From an uncultured Oscillospiraceae bacterium (GTDB taxonomy: Bacteria; Bacillota; Clostridia; Oscillospirales; Oscillospiraceae), in the NCBI GenBank assembly GCA_934591895.1, contig CAKTPP010000017.1, forward strand, positions 1-26,291: 26,291 bases of DNA. Reading direction: 5' to 3'. Shown in pieces: positions 1 through 7,661 of this stretch (positions within the stretch are counted from its first letter, which is position 1; every line of letters starts with the position of its first letter). A program made the position numbers and the translations under genes. The notes beneath the pieces were generated by a model. That model saw only the letters and a program-made list of their open reading frames with translations, did not search any database and had not been told where the DNA came from.

Positions 1-98
1 TTCAAGGGCTTGAGAGGTATTTGATAATAAAATATAACAATTATTAAATTACTTGGAATAGATGAAATCTCAATTCCGGTTTGCCGAACCGCGAAACC

Positions 99-140
99 GC
101 CCCCGGCGTGACCTGTTGGTCACGCCGGGGGCAGTTTTTT
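99..140 (+). terminator. Strong intrinsic terminator
   Basis: A perfect 15-bp GC-rich stem (99-113 pairing with 118-132) closes a 4-nt TGTT loop and is followed by AG and six T. It is oriented to stop plus-strand transcription entering from left of the window. Read leftward the tail is poor, so it is only a weak candidate for ending the minus-strand DUF1643 gene. The first 80 bases of the window are strikingly AT-rich and hold no recognisable gene. Confidence 0.85.
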
Positions 141-185
141 GATTCTCTTGCGTCGCACCGGTCGAGCGACCGGCGCGGATTTACG

Positions 186-815
186 TCATTTCAGCCGCGC
201 GCGCTGCGCCGCGCAGTAGGCGCGCACGTCAAACGCCTCCGGCACGCTGTCGCGCCGGAGATACAGCGGGTGGTGCGGGTGCCCGGCCTTGGAGCGCGCG
301 CCGAACGTCAGCCACTGCGCGTGATATTCCTCGCCGATGGCGAGCATCTGCTCGAGCGCGTCGAACAGGTACGGCCGCTTTTCGATCAGCGTGCCCCACG
401 CCGCCCACACGGCCGGGCGGTTGCCGGGCGCGTACTGTTCGAGCACGTAGCGGAACGCCGCCATGTTCTGCTCGTGCAGCGCGCGGTTGAAGGTGATGTC
501 CATGGCGTTCGGGTCGGTCGCGCGCTGGGGGTAGACGTTGAACATCGTGAAGCTGTCATACCCGTTGCCGAGGGCGATGCGCTCGACGCTCTTGAGCGTG
601 TTGTCGAGATCGCCCGGCTGCGCGGTCGACGGGTTGATGCCGATGCAGATGAGCGGGTTTTTGCCCCGCGTGCCGAGGATGTAACGGTATTCGGTGTAGT
701 ACGGCGGCACGTACAGCCAGCGCGCGGCGTCATAGTCGTCGTGCTGCGGGCAGTGCAGCGCGTCGTCAAAGGTCAGCAGGTCGCACGTCTGGCTCGCGCC
801 CTTGGGAATGTGCAT
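186..815 (-). CDS. DUF1643 domain protein
   Basis: This 209-residue soluble protein matches the DUF1643 family. The signature is the N-terminal third block ICIGINPSTAQPGDLDNT (about residues 56-73), followed by a GYDSFTMFNVYPQRATDP segment and a C-terminal region rich in His and Arg (GHPHHPLYLRR). No enzymatic role is firmly established for the family. The ATG at 815-813 is preceded at good distance by GGAGGGAG. It lies 24 bases downstream of the TM1266-like gene on the same strand, so the two are probably cotranscribed. There is no signal peptide or membrane segment. Family assignment is confident from the motif; function is unknown. Confidence 0.85.
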   Translation of the reverse strand: MHIPKGASQTCDLLTFDDALHCPQHDDYDAARWLYVPPYYTEYRYILGTRGKNPLICIGINPSTAQPGDLDNTLKSVERIALGNGYDSFTMFNVYPQRATDPNAMDITFNRALHEQNMAAFRYVLEQYAPGNRPAVWAAWGTLIEKRPYLFDALEQMLAIGEEYHAQWLTFGARSKAGHPHHPLYLRRDSVPEAFDVRAYCAAQRARLK

Positions 816-839
816 GGGGTCTCCCTCCGATCGGTCGGC

Positions 840-1103
840 TCAGTCCCCGGCGGGCGGGAACGGCTTGGAATAGGCGGTCTTGGCGCTCACGCCGGGCAGA
901 CGGCCGATGCGCCCCGCGAGCGCGGAGATCACATCCTGCGGCGCGTCGAGCACGACGCTGATGATGTTCACGCCCCTGTCGCGGTAGGGCAGACCCATGC
1001 GCCCGATGATGTACTGCCCCGCCTCGTGCAGCAGGGCGTTGAGCTGCGCTGTGCTCTCGCTGTTTTCCACGATGATGCCGATCAGCGCCACGCGCGTCTC
1101 CAT
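840..1103 (-). CDS. TM1266-family regulator-like protein (ACT/NikR-C fold)
   Basis: The 87-residue protein reads as the TM1266 family, often annotated 'iron-only hydrogenase system regulator'. It opens METRVALIGIIVEN and continues with a SxxxLNxLLHEAGQYIIGRMGLPYRDRGVNIISVVLDAP stretch and an SxLAGRIGRLPGVSAKTAYSK end, a ferredoxin-like alpha/beta pattern resembling ACT and NikR C-terminal domains. Family members usually sit with hydrogenase maturation genes (hydEFG), and none is in this window. They lack a DNA-binding domain, so direct regulation is unproven. AGGTGAG lies upstream of the ATG. It precedes the DUF1643 gene by 24 bases and probably shares its transcript. Confidence 0.82.
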   Translation of the reverse strand: METRVALIGIIVENSESTAQLNALLHEAGQYIIGRMGLPYRDRGVNIISVVLDAPQDVISALAGRIGRLPGVSAKTAYSKPFPPAGD

Positions 1104-1147
1104 GCGCGCTCACCTCGCTTTCGTGTCCCTATTGTACGCGAAAAATG

Positions 1148-1437
1148 GCGGAAACGCAACGCGTTTCCGCTTTAGTCTGTCAAAAAGTATTACTTTTTGA
1201 CAAAGGGGTTTGCGGCCTGACTGCAGCGCACGAGCTGTCCGCCGGAGGCGGACAGCTCGCACGTTTGCAGGCCGAGCGGTATTTTCTTCGCCGCACATGT
1301 CGCCGAAGAAAATAATCGGACTTTCTTTCGCCGCTGCGGCGGCGAAACTCTGCGAGGCTTTTGACAAGCTGTGGCGGAAACGCAACGCGTTTCCGCCTGA
1401 GGCTGCCAAAAAGTATTCCTTTTCTGACGGCGTGCGC
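1148..1437. repeat. Structured intergenic repeat, copy 1
   Basis: This fills most of the 337-base gap between the TM1266-like gene and the racemase gene. In order it holds: a hairpin GCGGAAACGC-AAC-GCGTTTCCGC (1148-1170); hairpin A TGTCAAAAAGTA/TACTTTTTGACA (1178-1202); hairpin B with a 13-bp stem and GGA loop (1231-1259); hairpin C (11-bp stem 1280-1290/1304-1314, loop CCGCACATGTCGC); hairpin D TTTCGCCGC/GCGGCGAAA (1326-1347); and a second copy of the first hairpin at 1373-1397 followed by a degenerate hairpin A. Related copies occur at 11677, 13012 and 17562. No coding role is supported. It may terminate or insulate transcripts or be a mobile palindromic element. Confidence 0.75.
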
Positions 1438-1440
1438 CGT

Positions 1441-2685
1441 TCAGCGCTTATAAAACTCCTTGGAGTTGTCGAGCACCTGACACTCGGCGGTGGGATAGAG
1501 CACGACCTTTTTCGGCGCGCCGTCGTCGAGGATGCGCAGGGCATCGTCCCACGTGCGCACATATTCCGCGCCGGAGTGCTCGTCGATGTACCACGGGTCG
1601 CGCATGCCCTTGACGGTGTGCTCGGCAAACACGACGGCGTGCGCCATATTTTTGCCCTTCGTGTAGCAGCCCGACCACATCATGCCGCCGGGTGCGGAGT
1701 GACCCCACTTGTCGTACAGGAAGTGCACGCACGGGCCGAACGGGGAGTTGGCCGCGAGCACGAACGAGCCGCCGTCCTTGAGCGAGGCAATGACCTCGGG
1801 CGTGTAGGCGCAGTTGGCCTCGGCGGGCTTGAAGTAGTTGTTGGCGATGACGATGTCGCAGTCCGGCACAAACTGCGCCGCGTAGTGCCCGGCGGCGTAG
1901 GCGGCCGCCTGCTGCTCCTCGGCCTCGAAATCACCGGCGAAGAGGTTGCAGATCTCGGCGTGGCCGTTGAGAATGGCGTCGACCTTGAAGTCCAGCCCCA
2001 TCATGCGCGCGGCCTGCTCGGCGTCGCTGCGCATGAGCGTGTGGGGGTTGCCCATGTTGAACTCCGTCGTCGTCGTGAAGCTGTGGTTGCGCATGATCGT
2101 GCGCAGCGAGCTCACGCCCGGCAGAATGCACTTTGCGCCGCCGCTGAAGCCGTAGTAGCTGTGCGCCATGGTCGTGCCGATGGCGATCTTGTAGTCGGCG
2201 GACATGACGTCGGCGTTGATCTCCACGGGCACGTTGTTGCTCGTGTTGCCGACAAAGACGTGGTTAAAGAACAGGTTGTGGTTGTGCACCTCGTAGTTTT
2301 CGACGAGCTCCTCGCCGAGCTTGCGCACGAACTCCGTGCGGTACATGACGCCGTGGGTGCCGAGCGCGATGATGAACCAGATGTTCTCGTCCGGCACGCC
2401 GGCGGCGTGCAGCTCCGCGATGACGGCGCGGGCAATGGGCTCGCACGGCGTGGGGCGGGTGATGTCGTCGATGATGATGACGGCGCTCTTTTTTCCGGTG
2501 GCGCCCTCGCTGATGGGCTTGGCGCCGATGGCGGCGTGGAGCTTTTCGCGGATCTGCGCCTCGGTCAGCGCCGGGGTGTCATAGCCGCGGATCCTGGAGA
2601 TGTGCACGTCCCAGTTATCCGGGAACGTGATCGGGATCGGCCGGTCGCCGTAGTTGCTGTTGGCGGGCAGTTGGAACGTTTTCAT
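1441..2685 (-). CDS. larA: LarA-family nickel-pincer racemase/epimerase (2-hydroxyacid)
   Basis: The 414-residue protein is a full-length LarA homologue. Conserved elements are DDITRPTP (residues 73-80), the ALGTH motif (His111), AHSYYGFSGGAKCILPG with His175 and Lys185, and RNHSF with His201. His108, His174, Lys184 and His200 are the corresponding residues of Lactiplantibacillus LarA; the lysine carries the nickel-pincer nucleotide and the histidines act in hydride/proton transfer. The family interconverts 2-hydroxyacid stereoisomers; members act on lactate, malate, phenyllactate, 2-hydroxyglutarate or gluconate-type substrates, so the substrate here is open. The ATG has AGGAGG eight bases upstream, inside the end of the GntR gene, which stops 3 bases before: the two form an operon. 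Cofactor-making LarB, LarC and LarE are not in the window. Confidence 0.88.
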   Translation of the reverse strand: MKTFQLPANSNYGDRPIPITFPDNWDVHISRIRGYDTPALTEAQIREKLHAAIGAKPISEGATGKKSAVIIIDDITRPTPCEPIARAVIAELHAAGVPDENIWFIIALGTHGVMYRTEFVRKLGEELVENYEVHNHNLFFNHVFVGNTSNNVPVEINADVMSADYKIAIGTTMAHSYYGFSGGAKCILPGVSSLRTIMRNHSFTTTTEFNMGNPHTLMRSDAEQAARMMGLDFKVDAILNGHAEICNLFAGDFEAEEQQAAAYAAGHYAAQFVPDCDIVIANNYFKPAEANCAYTPEVIASLKDGGSFVLAANSPFGPCVHFLYDKWGHSAPGGMMWSGCYTKGKNMAHAVVFAEHTVKGMRDPWYIDEHSGAEYVRTWDDALRILDDGAPKKVVLYPTAECQVLDNSKEFYKR

Positions 2686-2688
2686 AGT

Positions 2689-3423
2689 TTAAGCCTCCTG
2701 TGCGTGACGCTTTGCCCCGTCTTCCCCGTTCTGCTCGATCAGGCTCTCGCGGTATCCGCCGATCAGCACCAGATGCTCATACACGGCGGCGGCGGCCGCG
2801 TCCTCGTCCCGGTCGCGGAGCGCCTGACAGATGGCCATGTGTCCGGCGCGGGTGAGGGCGTTCTCGTCGCGTCGCAGCGTCTCCTGCAGCACGCGCTCGC
2901 GGTAGATGTCCATCAGGGACGCCAGCGTCGTATAGATGTATTTGATGAGGGCGTTGTGCGACATGTGCATGAGCGCGTTGTGAAACCGGGAGTCGAGCAT
3001 GGCCTGCCGCTCGATCGGCAGCTCGGTGTAATCATAGTCGGCCAGCGCGCACAGCCGCTCGATCTCGTCGTCGGCCGCGGTGCGGATGATGTCGCGGCAG
3101 ACGTCCGTCTCGAGCACGATGCGCAGGTCGAGCACGTTTTCGAGCGTGCCGTTGCTCAGCGCGAACAGCGCGCACAGCGGCCGGTTGATCGACTGCTCGG
3201 GCGTGTTCGTGATGTACGAGCCGCTGCCCTGAATGCACTGCACGATGCCCATGGCCTCGAGACTCTTGATGGCCTCGCGCACGCAGGTGCGGCTGACCTC
3301 AAACTTGGTCGCAAGGCACAGCTCCGTCGGCAGCTTGTCACCCTTCTGCAGCTTTCCGCGGCTGATCTGCTCGAGCACATCGTCCACGATCCTTTTGTAG
3401 TTGATGCTGTTTTCCGGTTTCAT
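2689..3423 (-). CDS. GntR/FadR-subfamily (FCD domain) transcriptional regulator
   Basis: A 244-residue regulator. An N-terminal winged helix starts IVDDVLEQISRGKLQKGDKLPTE and contains the recognition segment FEVSRTCVREAIKSLEAMGIV, typical of GntR. The C-terminal all-helical FCD ligand domain includes LRIVLETDVCRDI and the metal-site-like DSRFHNALMHMSHN, FCD proteins usually binding a metal and a carboxylic acid effector. The ATG at 3423 is chosen over an upstream in-frame ATG at 3525 because AGAGAGGTG sits at the right distance and the extra 34 residues (FLFFFVNEQ...) are atypical. It is cotranscribed with the racemase gene and divergent from the MFS gene. Three GTC-W-GAC palindromes in the shared promoter region are its likely operators. 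It is inferred to respond to the pathway's hydroxy- or oxo-acid. Confidence 0.9.
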   Translation of the reverse strand: MKPENSINYKRIVDDVLEQISRGKLQKGDKLPTELCLATKFEVSRTCVREAIKSLEAMGIVQCIQGSGSYITNTPEQSINRPLCALFALSNGTLENVLDLRIVLETDVCRDIIRTAADDEIERLCALADYDYTELPIERQAMLDSRFHNALMHMSHNALIKYIYTTLASLMDIYRERVLQETLRRDENALTRAGHMAICQALRDRDEDAAAAAVYEHLVLIGGYRESLIEQNGEDGAKRHAQEA

Positions 3424-3528
3424 TTCGGCACCTCTCTGAGCAATGTCCACAAATTTTGCGTCGCTTTTTTGAATGATTTGTTCATTTACAAAGAAAAAAA
3501 GGAATGATATGATTGAACCAAACAAATG

Positions 3529-3539
3529 TGTCAGACAAA
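3529..3539. promoter_or_regulatory. GntR-type operator 1 (TGTCAGACA core)
   Basis: The core TGTCAGACA is palindromic around the central A, with flanks less symmetrical than in the other two sites. It lies upstream of the regulator's start, in the leftward promoter/leader region. It matches the TNGTCNGACNA type of operator bound by FadR-subfamily GntR proteins. Confidence 0.65.
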
Positions 3540-3580
3540 TTCAAGGGGTCCTAACGGACCTTTCCTTATTCTCCAGAAAT

Positions 3581-3591
3581 TTGTCTGACAA
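3581..3591. promoter_or_regulatory. GntR-type operator 2 (TTGTCTGACAA)
   Basis: An 11-bp palindrome TTGTC-T-GACAA between the divergent regulator and MFS genes. It has the same core as the sites about 50 bases to the left and 71 to the right, consistent with cooperative or looping repression of both promoters. Confidence 0.75.
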
Positions 3592-3649
3592 TTAGTGGGT
3601 AACTTGTGATCTGTGTCTACCTTAGCACAATCTTTTTTTTGTGTCAAGG

Positions 3650-3664
3650 ATTTGTCAGACAAAT
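3650..3664. promoter_or_regulatory. GntR-type operator 3 (perfect 15-bp palindrome)
   Basis: ATTTGTCAGACAAAT is a perfect palindrome about the central A and the best of the three sites. It lies about 140 bases upstream of the MFS start and overlaps candidate -35 sequences (TTGTGT at 3639, TTGTCA at 3653), so binding could block rightward transcription of the catabolic operon. No convincing -10 was identified. The rest of the 382-base intergenic region holds a small GGTCC/GGACC hairpin near 3547 and no gene. Confidence 0.78.
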
Positions 3665-3805
3665 ATCGATCCGGATACGGACCGCACAGCCGCCCGCGGC
3701 AGAACAAGCGAGGTGAGCAGACGAGAGAACTGGAGCAGCATTCCCCCAGCGACCAAGAAGAGCACTGAGAATTTGGAATGAATGTATTAGAGGAGAGAAA
3801 AAAAT

Positions 3806-5101
3806 ATGTCCAACACGAGCAATGCATCGAAAAACGTTCGGCGCTTCCTGCTGCTGTTCGCGCTCGGAGTCGCCTACGGATTCATGTACGTCATGCCGTA
3901 CATGAAGTCCAGCTTCTACGATCAGATGATCGCTGCCATGGGCTGCACAAACGCGCAGCTCGGCTCCCTGATGACCTATTACACGATCGCGCTTACGATC
4001 TCCTATCTGCCCGGCGGCTGGATCGGAGATAAGTTCAGCCCCAAGCCCGTCCTGCTGATCTCCATCTTCGGCCAGGCGGCGCTGAGCTTCCTGTTCATGT
4101 TCACCTATCAGAGCTACGCCATGGCGGTCCTGGTCTGGTGCCTGATGGCGCTGACCGGCGGCTTCGCCTTCTGGCCGGCCATCATGAAGGGCATCCGCAT
4201 GACGGGCACCGACGAGGAGCAGGGCCGTATGTACGGCATCTTCGAGGCGCTCAACGGCTTTGCGTCCCTGCTGCTGAGCTTCATCATGATCGGCATCATG
4301 GCGATCGCCGGCAAGGGCGACCTCGTCACCGGCTTCAAGAGCGCGCTGGCCTGCATGGGCGGCCTGTCGCTCGTCTCCGGTCTTCTGGTTTTGTTCCTCA
4401 TGCCGAAAAACGCCGAGTACGGCGCGGCTTCGGAGGAAAACGCCGAGTCCGGCAAGATCACCGTCAAGGATTATCTCAACGCGTTCAAGATCCCCGGTGT
4501 GTGGATCATGGCCGTTCTTGTCTGGTGCTACGTGACGGTTTCCGCCGTGGCGAGCTACCTGACCCCGTACAGCACGGACGTGCTCGGCATGTCCGCCGTG
4601 GTTGCCGCGAGCATCGGCACCATCCGCACCTACGGCTGCCGTCTGGTCGGCGGTCCGCTCGGCGGGTTCCTCGCCGACAAGACGTTCAAGTCCGTTTCCA
4701 AGGAGCAGGTTCTCGGCCAGACCGCCTGCGTGGTCACGCTCGGCATCTTCCTGATCCTGCCGGTCGGCACGAACAGCACGGTGCTGGTGATCCTGCTGCT
4801 TCTGGTCGGCGTTGCGATGTTCCTGTGCAAGGGCACGTACTTCTCCGTGCAGCCCGAGCTCGGCATCCCGACGAAGGTCTCCGCGACGGCCGTCGCCATC
4901 GCGACCCTCATCGGCTATCTGCCGGATATGTTCGTGCACACCATGTTCGGCAACTGGATCGATCAGTCCGGCGCGGCAGGCTACAACAAGATCCTGCTTT
5001 ACGGCGTCGGCACTGCGGTCCTCGGCATCGTTGCGGCGGTGCTGGCGGTCATCCAGTCCAAGAAGGTCGCAAAGCGCAAAGCGGCCGGACAGGCCGCGTG
5101 A
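3806..5101 (+). CDS. MFS transporter
   Basis: A 431-residue, about 12-helix major facilitator permease. The first helices read FLLLFALGVAYGFMYVMPYMKSSFYDQMI, followed by the loop 2-3 signature YLPGGWIGDKFSPKPVLL (the G-x-L-x-D-R/K type motif of MFS). A central hydrophilic loop (about residues 192-220, AEYGAASEENAESGKITVKDYL) separates the two halves, and the end is basic (KKVAKRKAAGQAA). AGAGGAGAG precedes the ATG. It is the first gene after the operators and 30 bases before the ferredoxin subunit of the oxoacid oxidoreductase, so it probably imports (or exchanges) the organic acid fed to that enzyme. Exact substrate not assignable; organic anion is an inference from context. Confidence 0.88.
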   Translation: MSNTSNASKNVRRFLLLFALGVAYGFMYVMPYMKSSFYDQMIAAMGCTNAQLGSLMTYYTIALTISYLPGGWIGDKFSPKPVLLISIFGQAALSFLFMFTYQSYAMAVLVWCLMALTGGFAFWPAIMKGIRMTGTDEEQGRMYGIFEALNGFASLLLSFIMIGIMAIAGKGDLVTGFKSALACMGGLSLVSGLLVLFLMPKNAEYGAASEENAESGKITVKDYLNAFKIPGVWIMAVLVWCYVTVSAVASYLTPYSTDVLGMSAVVAASIGTIRTYGCRLVGGPLGGFLADKTFKSVSKEQVLGQTACVVTLGIFLILPVGTNSTVLVILLLLVGVAMFLCKGTYFSVQPELGIPTKVSATAVAIATLIGYLPDMFVHTMFGNWIDQSGAAGYNKILLYGVGTAVLGIVAAVLAVIQSKKVAKRKAAGQAA

Positions 5102-5131
5102 TCCGCGCATATTACAAGGAGGCTTATCCAC

Positions 5132-5332
5132 ATGAGCAAGATCAAGATCAACACAGTCCGCTGCAAGGGCTGCGGTTACTGCGTGAACGACTGCCCGCGC
5201 AAGGCGCTGTCGTTCTCCGGTCACATCAACGACAAGGGCTATGACACCGTCACGGTCGACGACTCCCTGTGCGTCGCCTGCGGCACGTGCTACCGCGTGT
5301 GCCCCGACAGTGTCTTTGAGATCCTGGAATAA
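5132..5332 (+). CDS. korD: 2-oxoacid:ferredoxin oxidoreductase, delta (2x4Fe-4S) subunit
   Basis: A 66-residue two-cluster ferredoxin. The first motif is CKGCGYCVNDCP (Cys11, 14, 17, 21) and the second CVACGTCYRVCP (Cys47, 50, 53, 57), with the usual cross-coordination expected. It would shuttle electrons from the thiamine-diphosphate site to external ferredoxin. AAGGAGG is well placed before the ATG. It is the first of four adjacent subunit genes, order delta-alpha-beta-gamma, which is common for KorDABC/VorDABC enzymes. It sits 11 bases before the alpha gene. Confidence is high for the family; the Kor versus Vor label depends on substrate and is unresolved. Confidence 0.9.
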   Translation: MSKIKINTVRCKGCGYCVNDCPRKALSFSGHINDKGYDTVTVDDSLCVACGTCYRVCPDSVFEILE

Positions 5333-5343
5333 GAGGTACAGAC

Positions 5344-6396
5344 ATGAGCAAACAACTGATGAAGGGCAATGAGGCCCTGGCAGAAGCGGCGCTGCGCGCC
5401 GGCTGCCGGTTTTACAGCGGCTATCCCATCACGCCGCAGACCGAGATCCTCGAGTATCTGGCCAAGCGCATGGATGAGGTCGGCGGCACGTTCGTGCAGA
5501 CCGAGTCCGAGCTCGCGGGCATCAACATGCTCCTTGGCGCGGCGGCTGCCGGCGCGCGCGCGCTGACCAGCTCCGCAGGCCCCGGCTTCTCGCTGAATCA
5601 GGAGGGCATCTCCTATCTGGTCGCGGCGGATCTTCCGGCGGTCATCATCAACGTCATGCGCATCGGCACCGGTCTCGGCGACATCGCGCAGGGACAGGGC
5701 GACTACTGGCAGATGACCCGCGGCGGCGGCCACGGCGACTACCGCACGATCGTGCTGGCGCCGGCCTCCGTGCAGGAAAACTGCGACATGATGTCCACCG
5801 CCTTCGAGCTGGCGGAGAAGTACCGCCACCCCGTGCTGGTCGCGTCCGACGCCGCCATCGGCCAGATGGTCGAGGGCGTCGAGCTCAAGGACTTCGTCGA
5901 GCACGACATCGATCAGTTTGACTGGGCGATCCGCGGCTGCAAGGCCGGCGCCGCGCCCCGCAAGGTGCAGAACGTCTATTACACCAACCCGCAGTACCCC
6001 GAGTTCCTGCGCAGCAAGTATGCGCAGATGGAGCAGACCGAGCAGCGCTGGGAGTCCTATCAGGCGGAGGACGCCGACGTGGTGCTCGTTGCCTACGGCA
6101 TCAGCTCCCGCATCTCGAAGGAAGCGGTGAACATGGCGCGCGCCGAGGGCTTCAAGCTCGGCCTGATCCGCCCGATCACGCTCTGGCCGTATCCGGTCAA
6201 GGCGTTCGAGACCTGCAGGAACGTCAAGGCGTTCATGACGGTCGAGATCAACATCCTCGGCCAGATGGTCGACGATGTGAAGCTGGCCGTGGAAAACAAA
6301 TATCCGGTCGGCTTCTACGGCACGTTCTTTGGTCTGCCGGAGCCGGAAGACATTGTCGCGCAGGCCAAGGCCATGCTGGAAAAGGAGGAGAAATAA
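5344..6396 (+). CDS. korA: 2-oxoacid:ferredoxin oxidoreductase, alpha subunit (KorA/VorB type)
   Basis: The 350-residue protein is the pyrimidine-binding (domain I/II) subunit of a multi-subunit 2-oxoacid:ferredoxin oxidoreductase. Diagnostic segments are GNEALAEAALRAGCRFYSGYPITPQTEILEYLA with the YPITP motif, FVQTESELAGINMLLGAAAAGARALTSSAGPG, and GDIAQGQGDYWQMTRGGGHGDYR. Together with the beta subunit it converts a 2-oxoacid plus CoA to acyl-CoA, CO2 and reduced ferredoxin. Proteins with this N-terminus are often labelled VorB (branched-chain oxoacid), which would suit branched or longer substrates, but sequence alone does not settle 2-oxoglutarate versus branched-chain. It ends immediately before the beta gene with no gap. 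Confidence 0.92.
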   Translation: MSKQLMKGNEALAEAALRAGCRFYSGYPITPQTEILEYLAKRMDEVGGTFVQTESELAGINMLLGAAAAGARALTSSAGPGFSLNQEGISYLVAADLPAVIINVMRIGTGLGDIAQGQGDYWQMTRGGGHGDYRTIVLAPASVQENCDMMSTAFELAEKYRHPVLVASDAAIGQMVEGVELKDFVEHDIDQFDWAIRGCKAGAAPRKVQNVYYTNPQYPEFLRSKYAQMEQTEQRWESYQAEDADVVLVAYGISSRISKEAVNMARAEGFKLGLIRPITLWPYPVKAFETCRNVKAFMTVEINILGQMVDDVKLAVENKYPVGFYGTFFGLPEPEDIVAQAKAMLEKEEK

Positions 6397-7134
6397 ATGA
6401 AACTCAAAGCTCCCGAAACTGTCTTTTCCTCCGCCGGCTTCTGCCCCGGCTGCGGCCACGGGCTGGCCACGCGCCTGATCGGCGAGGTCTCCGAGGAACT
6501 CGGCATCCAGGAAAAAATGCTGGCGGTCGTGGACGTTGCCTGCTGCTCGTTCAACATTGACTACTGGCGCTACGATACGATCATGGCGGCGCACGGCCGC
6601 GACATTCCGACGGCGGTCGGCGTCAAGCACATCCGCCCCGAAAATCCGGTCTTCGCGTATCTGGGCGACGGTGCTGCCTACTCCATCGGCATGGCGGAGA
6701 CGGTGCACGCCGCGCTGCGCAACGACAACATCTGTGTGTTCGTCGTCAACAACAGCGTCTTCGGCATGACCGGCGGCCAGATGGCTCCGACCACCCTGCC
6801 GCACCAGAAGACCGCGACCTCCCCGCGCGGCAAGGATCCCGCCCGCTACGGCACGCTCAACGTCGTCGACGTGCTCGGCAAGATGGACATTGCCTATCTC
6901 GCGCGCGGCGAGCTGGTCGGCCCCGCCGGCATGAACAACTGCAAAAAGCTCATCCGCAAGGCGTTTGAGCACCAGCTCAACGGCGACGGCTTCTGCCTCG
7001 TCGAGCTGCTCAGCCCCTGCCCGACCAACCTGAACATGCCGCCGGTGAAGGCCCGCGAGCATGTGCACACGGAAATGACCAAGTACTTCCCGGTCGGCGA
7101 ATACATTGATAAGAAGGGTGGCGATCAGGCATGA
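6397..7134 (+). CDS. korB: 2-oxoacid:ferredoxin oxidoreductase, beta (ThDP-binding) subunit
   Basis: A 245-residue thiamine diphosphate subunit. The N-terminal FCPGCGHGL (residues 15-23), CCSFNIDYW and the ThDP/Mg motif YLGDGAAYSIGM...NDNICVFVVNN (GDG at about residues 90-92) are characteristic. GMTGGQMAPTT follows as in PFOR/KorB beta chains. It carries no iron-sulfur cluster beyond the conserved N-terminal cysteines and relies on the delta subunit for electron transfer. Its stop codon overlaps the start of the gamma gene in ATGA, indicating translational coupling and 1:1 production. Confidence 0.93.
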   Translation: MKLKAPETVFSSAGFCPGCGHGLATRLIGEVSEELGIQEKMLAVVDVACCSFNIDYWRYDTIMAAHGRDIPTAVGVKHIRPENPVFAYLGDGAAYSIGMAETVHAALRNDNICVFVVNNSVFGMTGGQMAPTTLPHQKTATSPRGKDPARYGTLNVVDVLGKMDIAYLARGELVGPAGMNNCKKLIRKAFEHQLNGDGFCLVELLSPCPTNLNMPPVKAREHVHTEMTKYFPVGEYIDKKGGDQA

Positions 7135-7661
7135 TGGTAGAGATGATTTGTGCAGGCTTCGGCGGTCAGGGCGTTCTGACCACCGGCCTGATCCTGGCTG
7201 AGGCCGGCATGAAGCTCGGCATGAACGTGCTGTGGTATCCGTCCTACGGCTCGGAGATGCGCGGCGGCACGGCCAACTGCACCGTGAAGTTCTCCGACAA
7301 GGAGATCGCCAGCCCCTGTGCCAAGAAGATCGACATACTCATGGCCATGAACGCGCCGGCGATCGACAAGTTTGAAAGCAGCCTCCGCCCCGGCGGCCTG
7401 CTGCTGGTCAACAGCTCGCTCGTGCATGAGCGCGAATACCGCGACGACATCCGCGTCGTCAAGGTCCCGATGACCGAGATCGCGGCGGAGCAGGAGAATC
7501 CGAAGGGCGCGAACATCGTCATGATGGGCGCCATGGCGGCCCATTCCGACCTCTTCACGGAGGACGATCTGGAGCGCCTGATCAACGAGTTCTTCGAAAA
7601 GAAGGGCAAGATCAACCCCAAAAACAGTCTCTGCTTCCGCGCCGGCACGCAGATCCGCTGA
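7131..7661 (+). CDS. korC: 2-oxoacid:ferredoxin oxidoreductase, gamma subunit
   Basis: A 176-residue gamma-type subunit (CoA-binding domain III of PFOR). It opens with ICAGFGGQGVLTTGLILAEAG (GFGGQGV motif) and has YPSYGSEMRGGTANCTVKFSD, both standard. The overlapping ATGATG allows a start at 7131 or 7134; either gives the same domain. The upstream overlap with the beta gene shows coupling. It closes the four-subunit complex. The 104-base gap that follows holds an AT-rich stretch (TTATAATATACG) and a GC hairpin near 7714-7736 without a T-run, so the symporter gene may be on the same transcript or partly independent. Confidence 0.92.
   Translation: MMVEMICAGFGGQGVLTTGLILAEAGMKLGMNVLWYPSYGSEMRGGTANCTVKFSDKEIASPCAKKIDILMAMNAPAIDKFESSLRPGGLLLVNSSLVHEREYRDDIRVVKVPMTEIAAEQENPKGANIVMMGAMAAHSDLFTEDDLERLINEFFEKKGKINPKNSLCFRAGTQIR

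Noticed and set aside
3424..3525. Extension of the GntR regulator by 34 residues to an upstream ATG
   Set aside because: The ATG at 3423 has a strong ribosome site and matches the family's normal start; the extension would start within a few bases of operator 1.
3665..3790. T-box-like leader before the MFS gene
   Set aside because: Some purine-rich stretches resemble T-box spacing, but the conserved GGTGG-type antiterminator sequence and a terminator are absent.
3531..3827. A 98-codon minus-strand open frame in the divergent promoter region
   Set aside because: It covers all three operators, has no ribosome site and reads as low-complexity sequence.
5290..7068. A 592-codon minus-strand open frame across the oxidoreductase genes
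   Set aside because: The plus-strand KorDABC genes are unmistakable; the antisense frame results from high GC at third positions and has no recognisable protein features. The same applies to minus-strand frames at 9138-11360 and 7934-9229.
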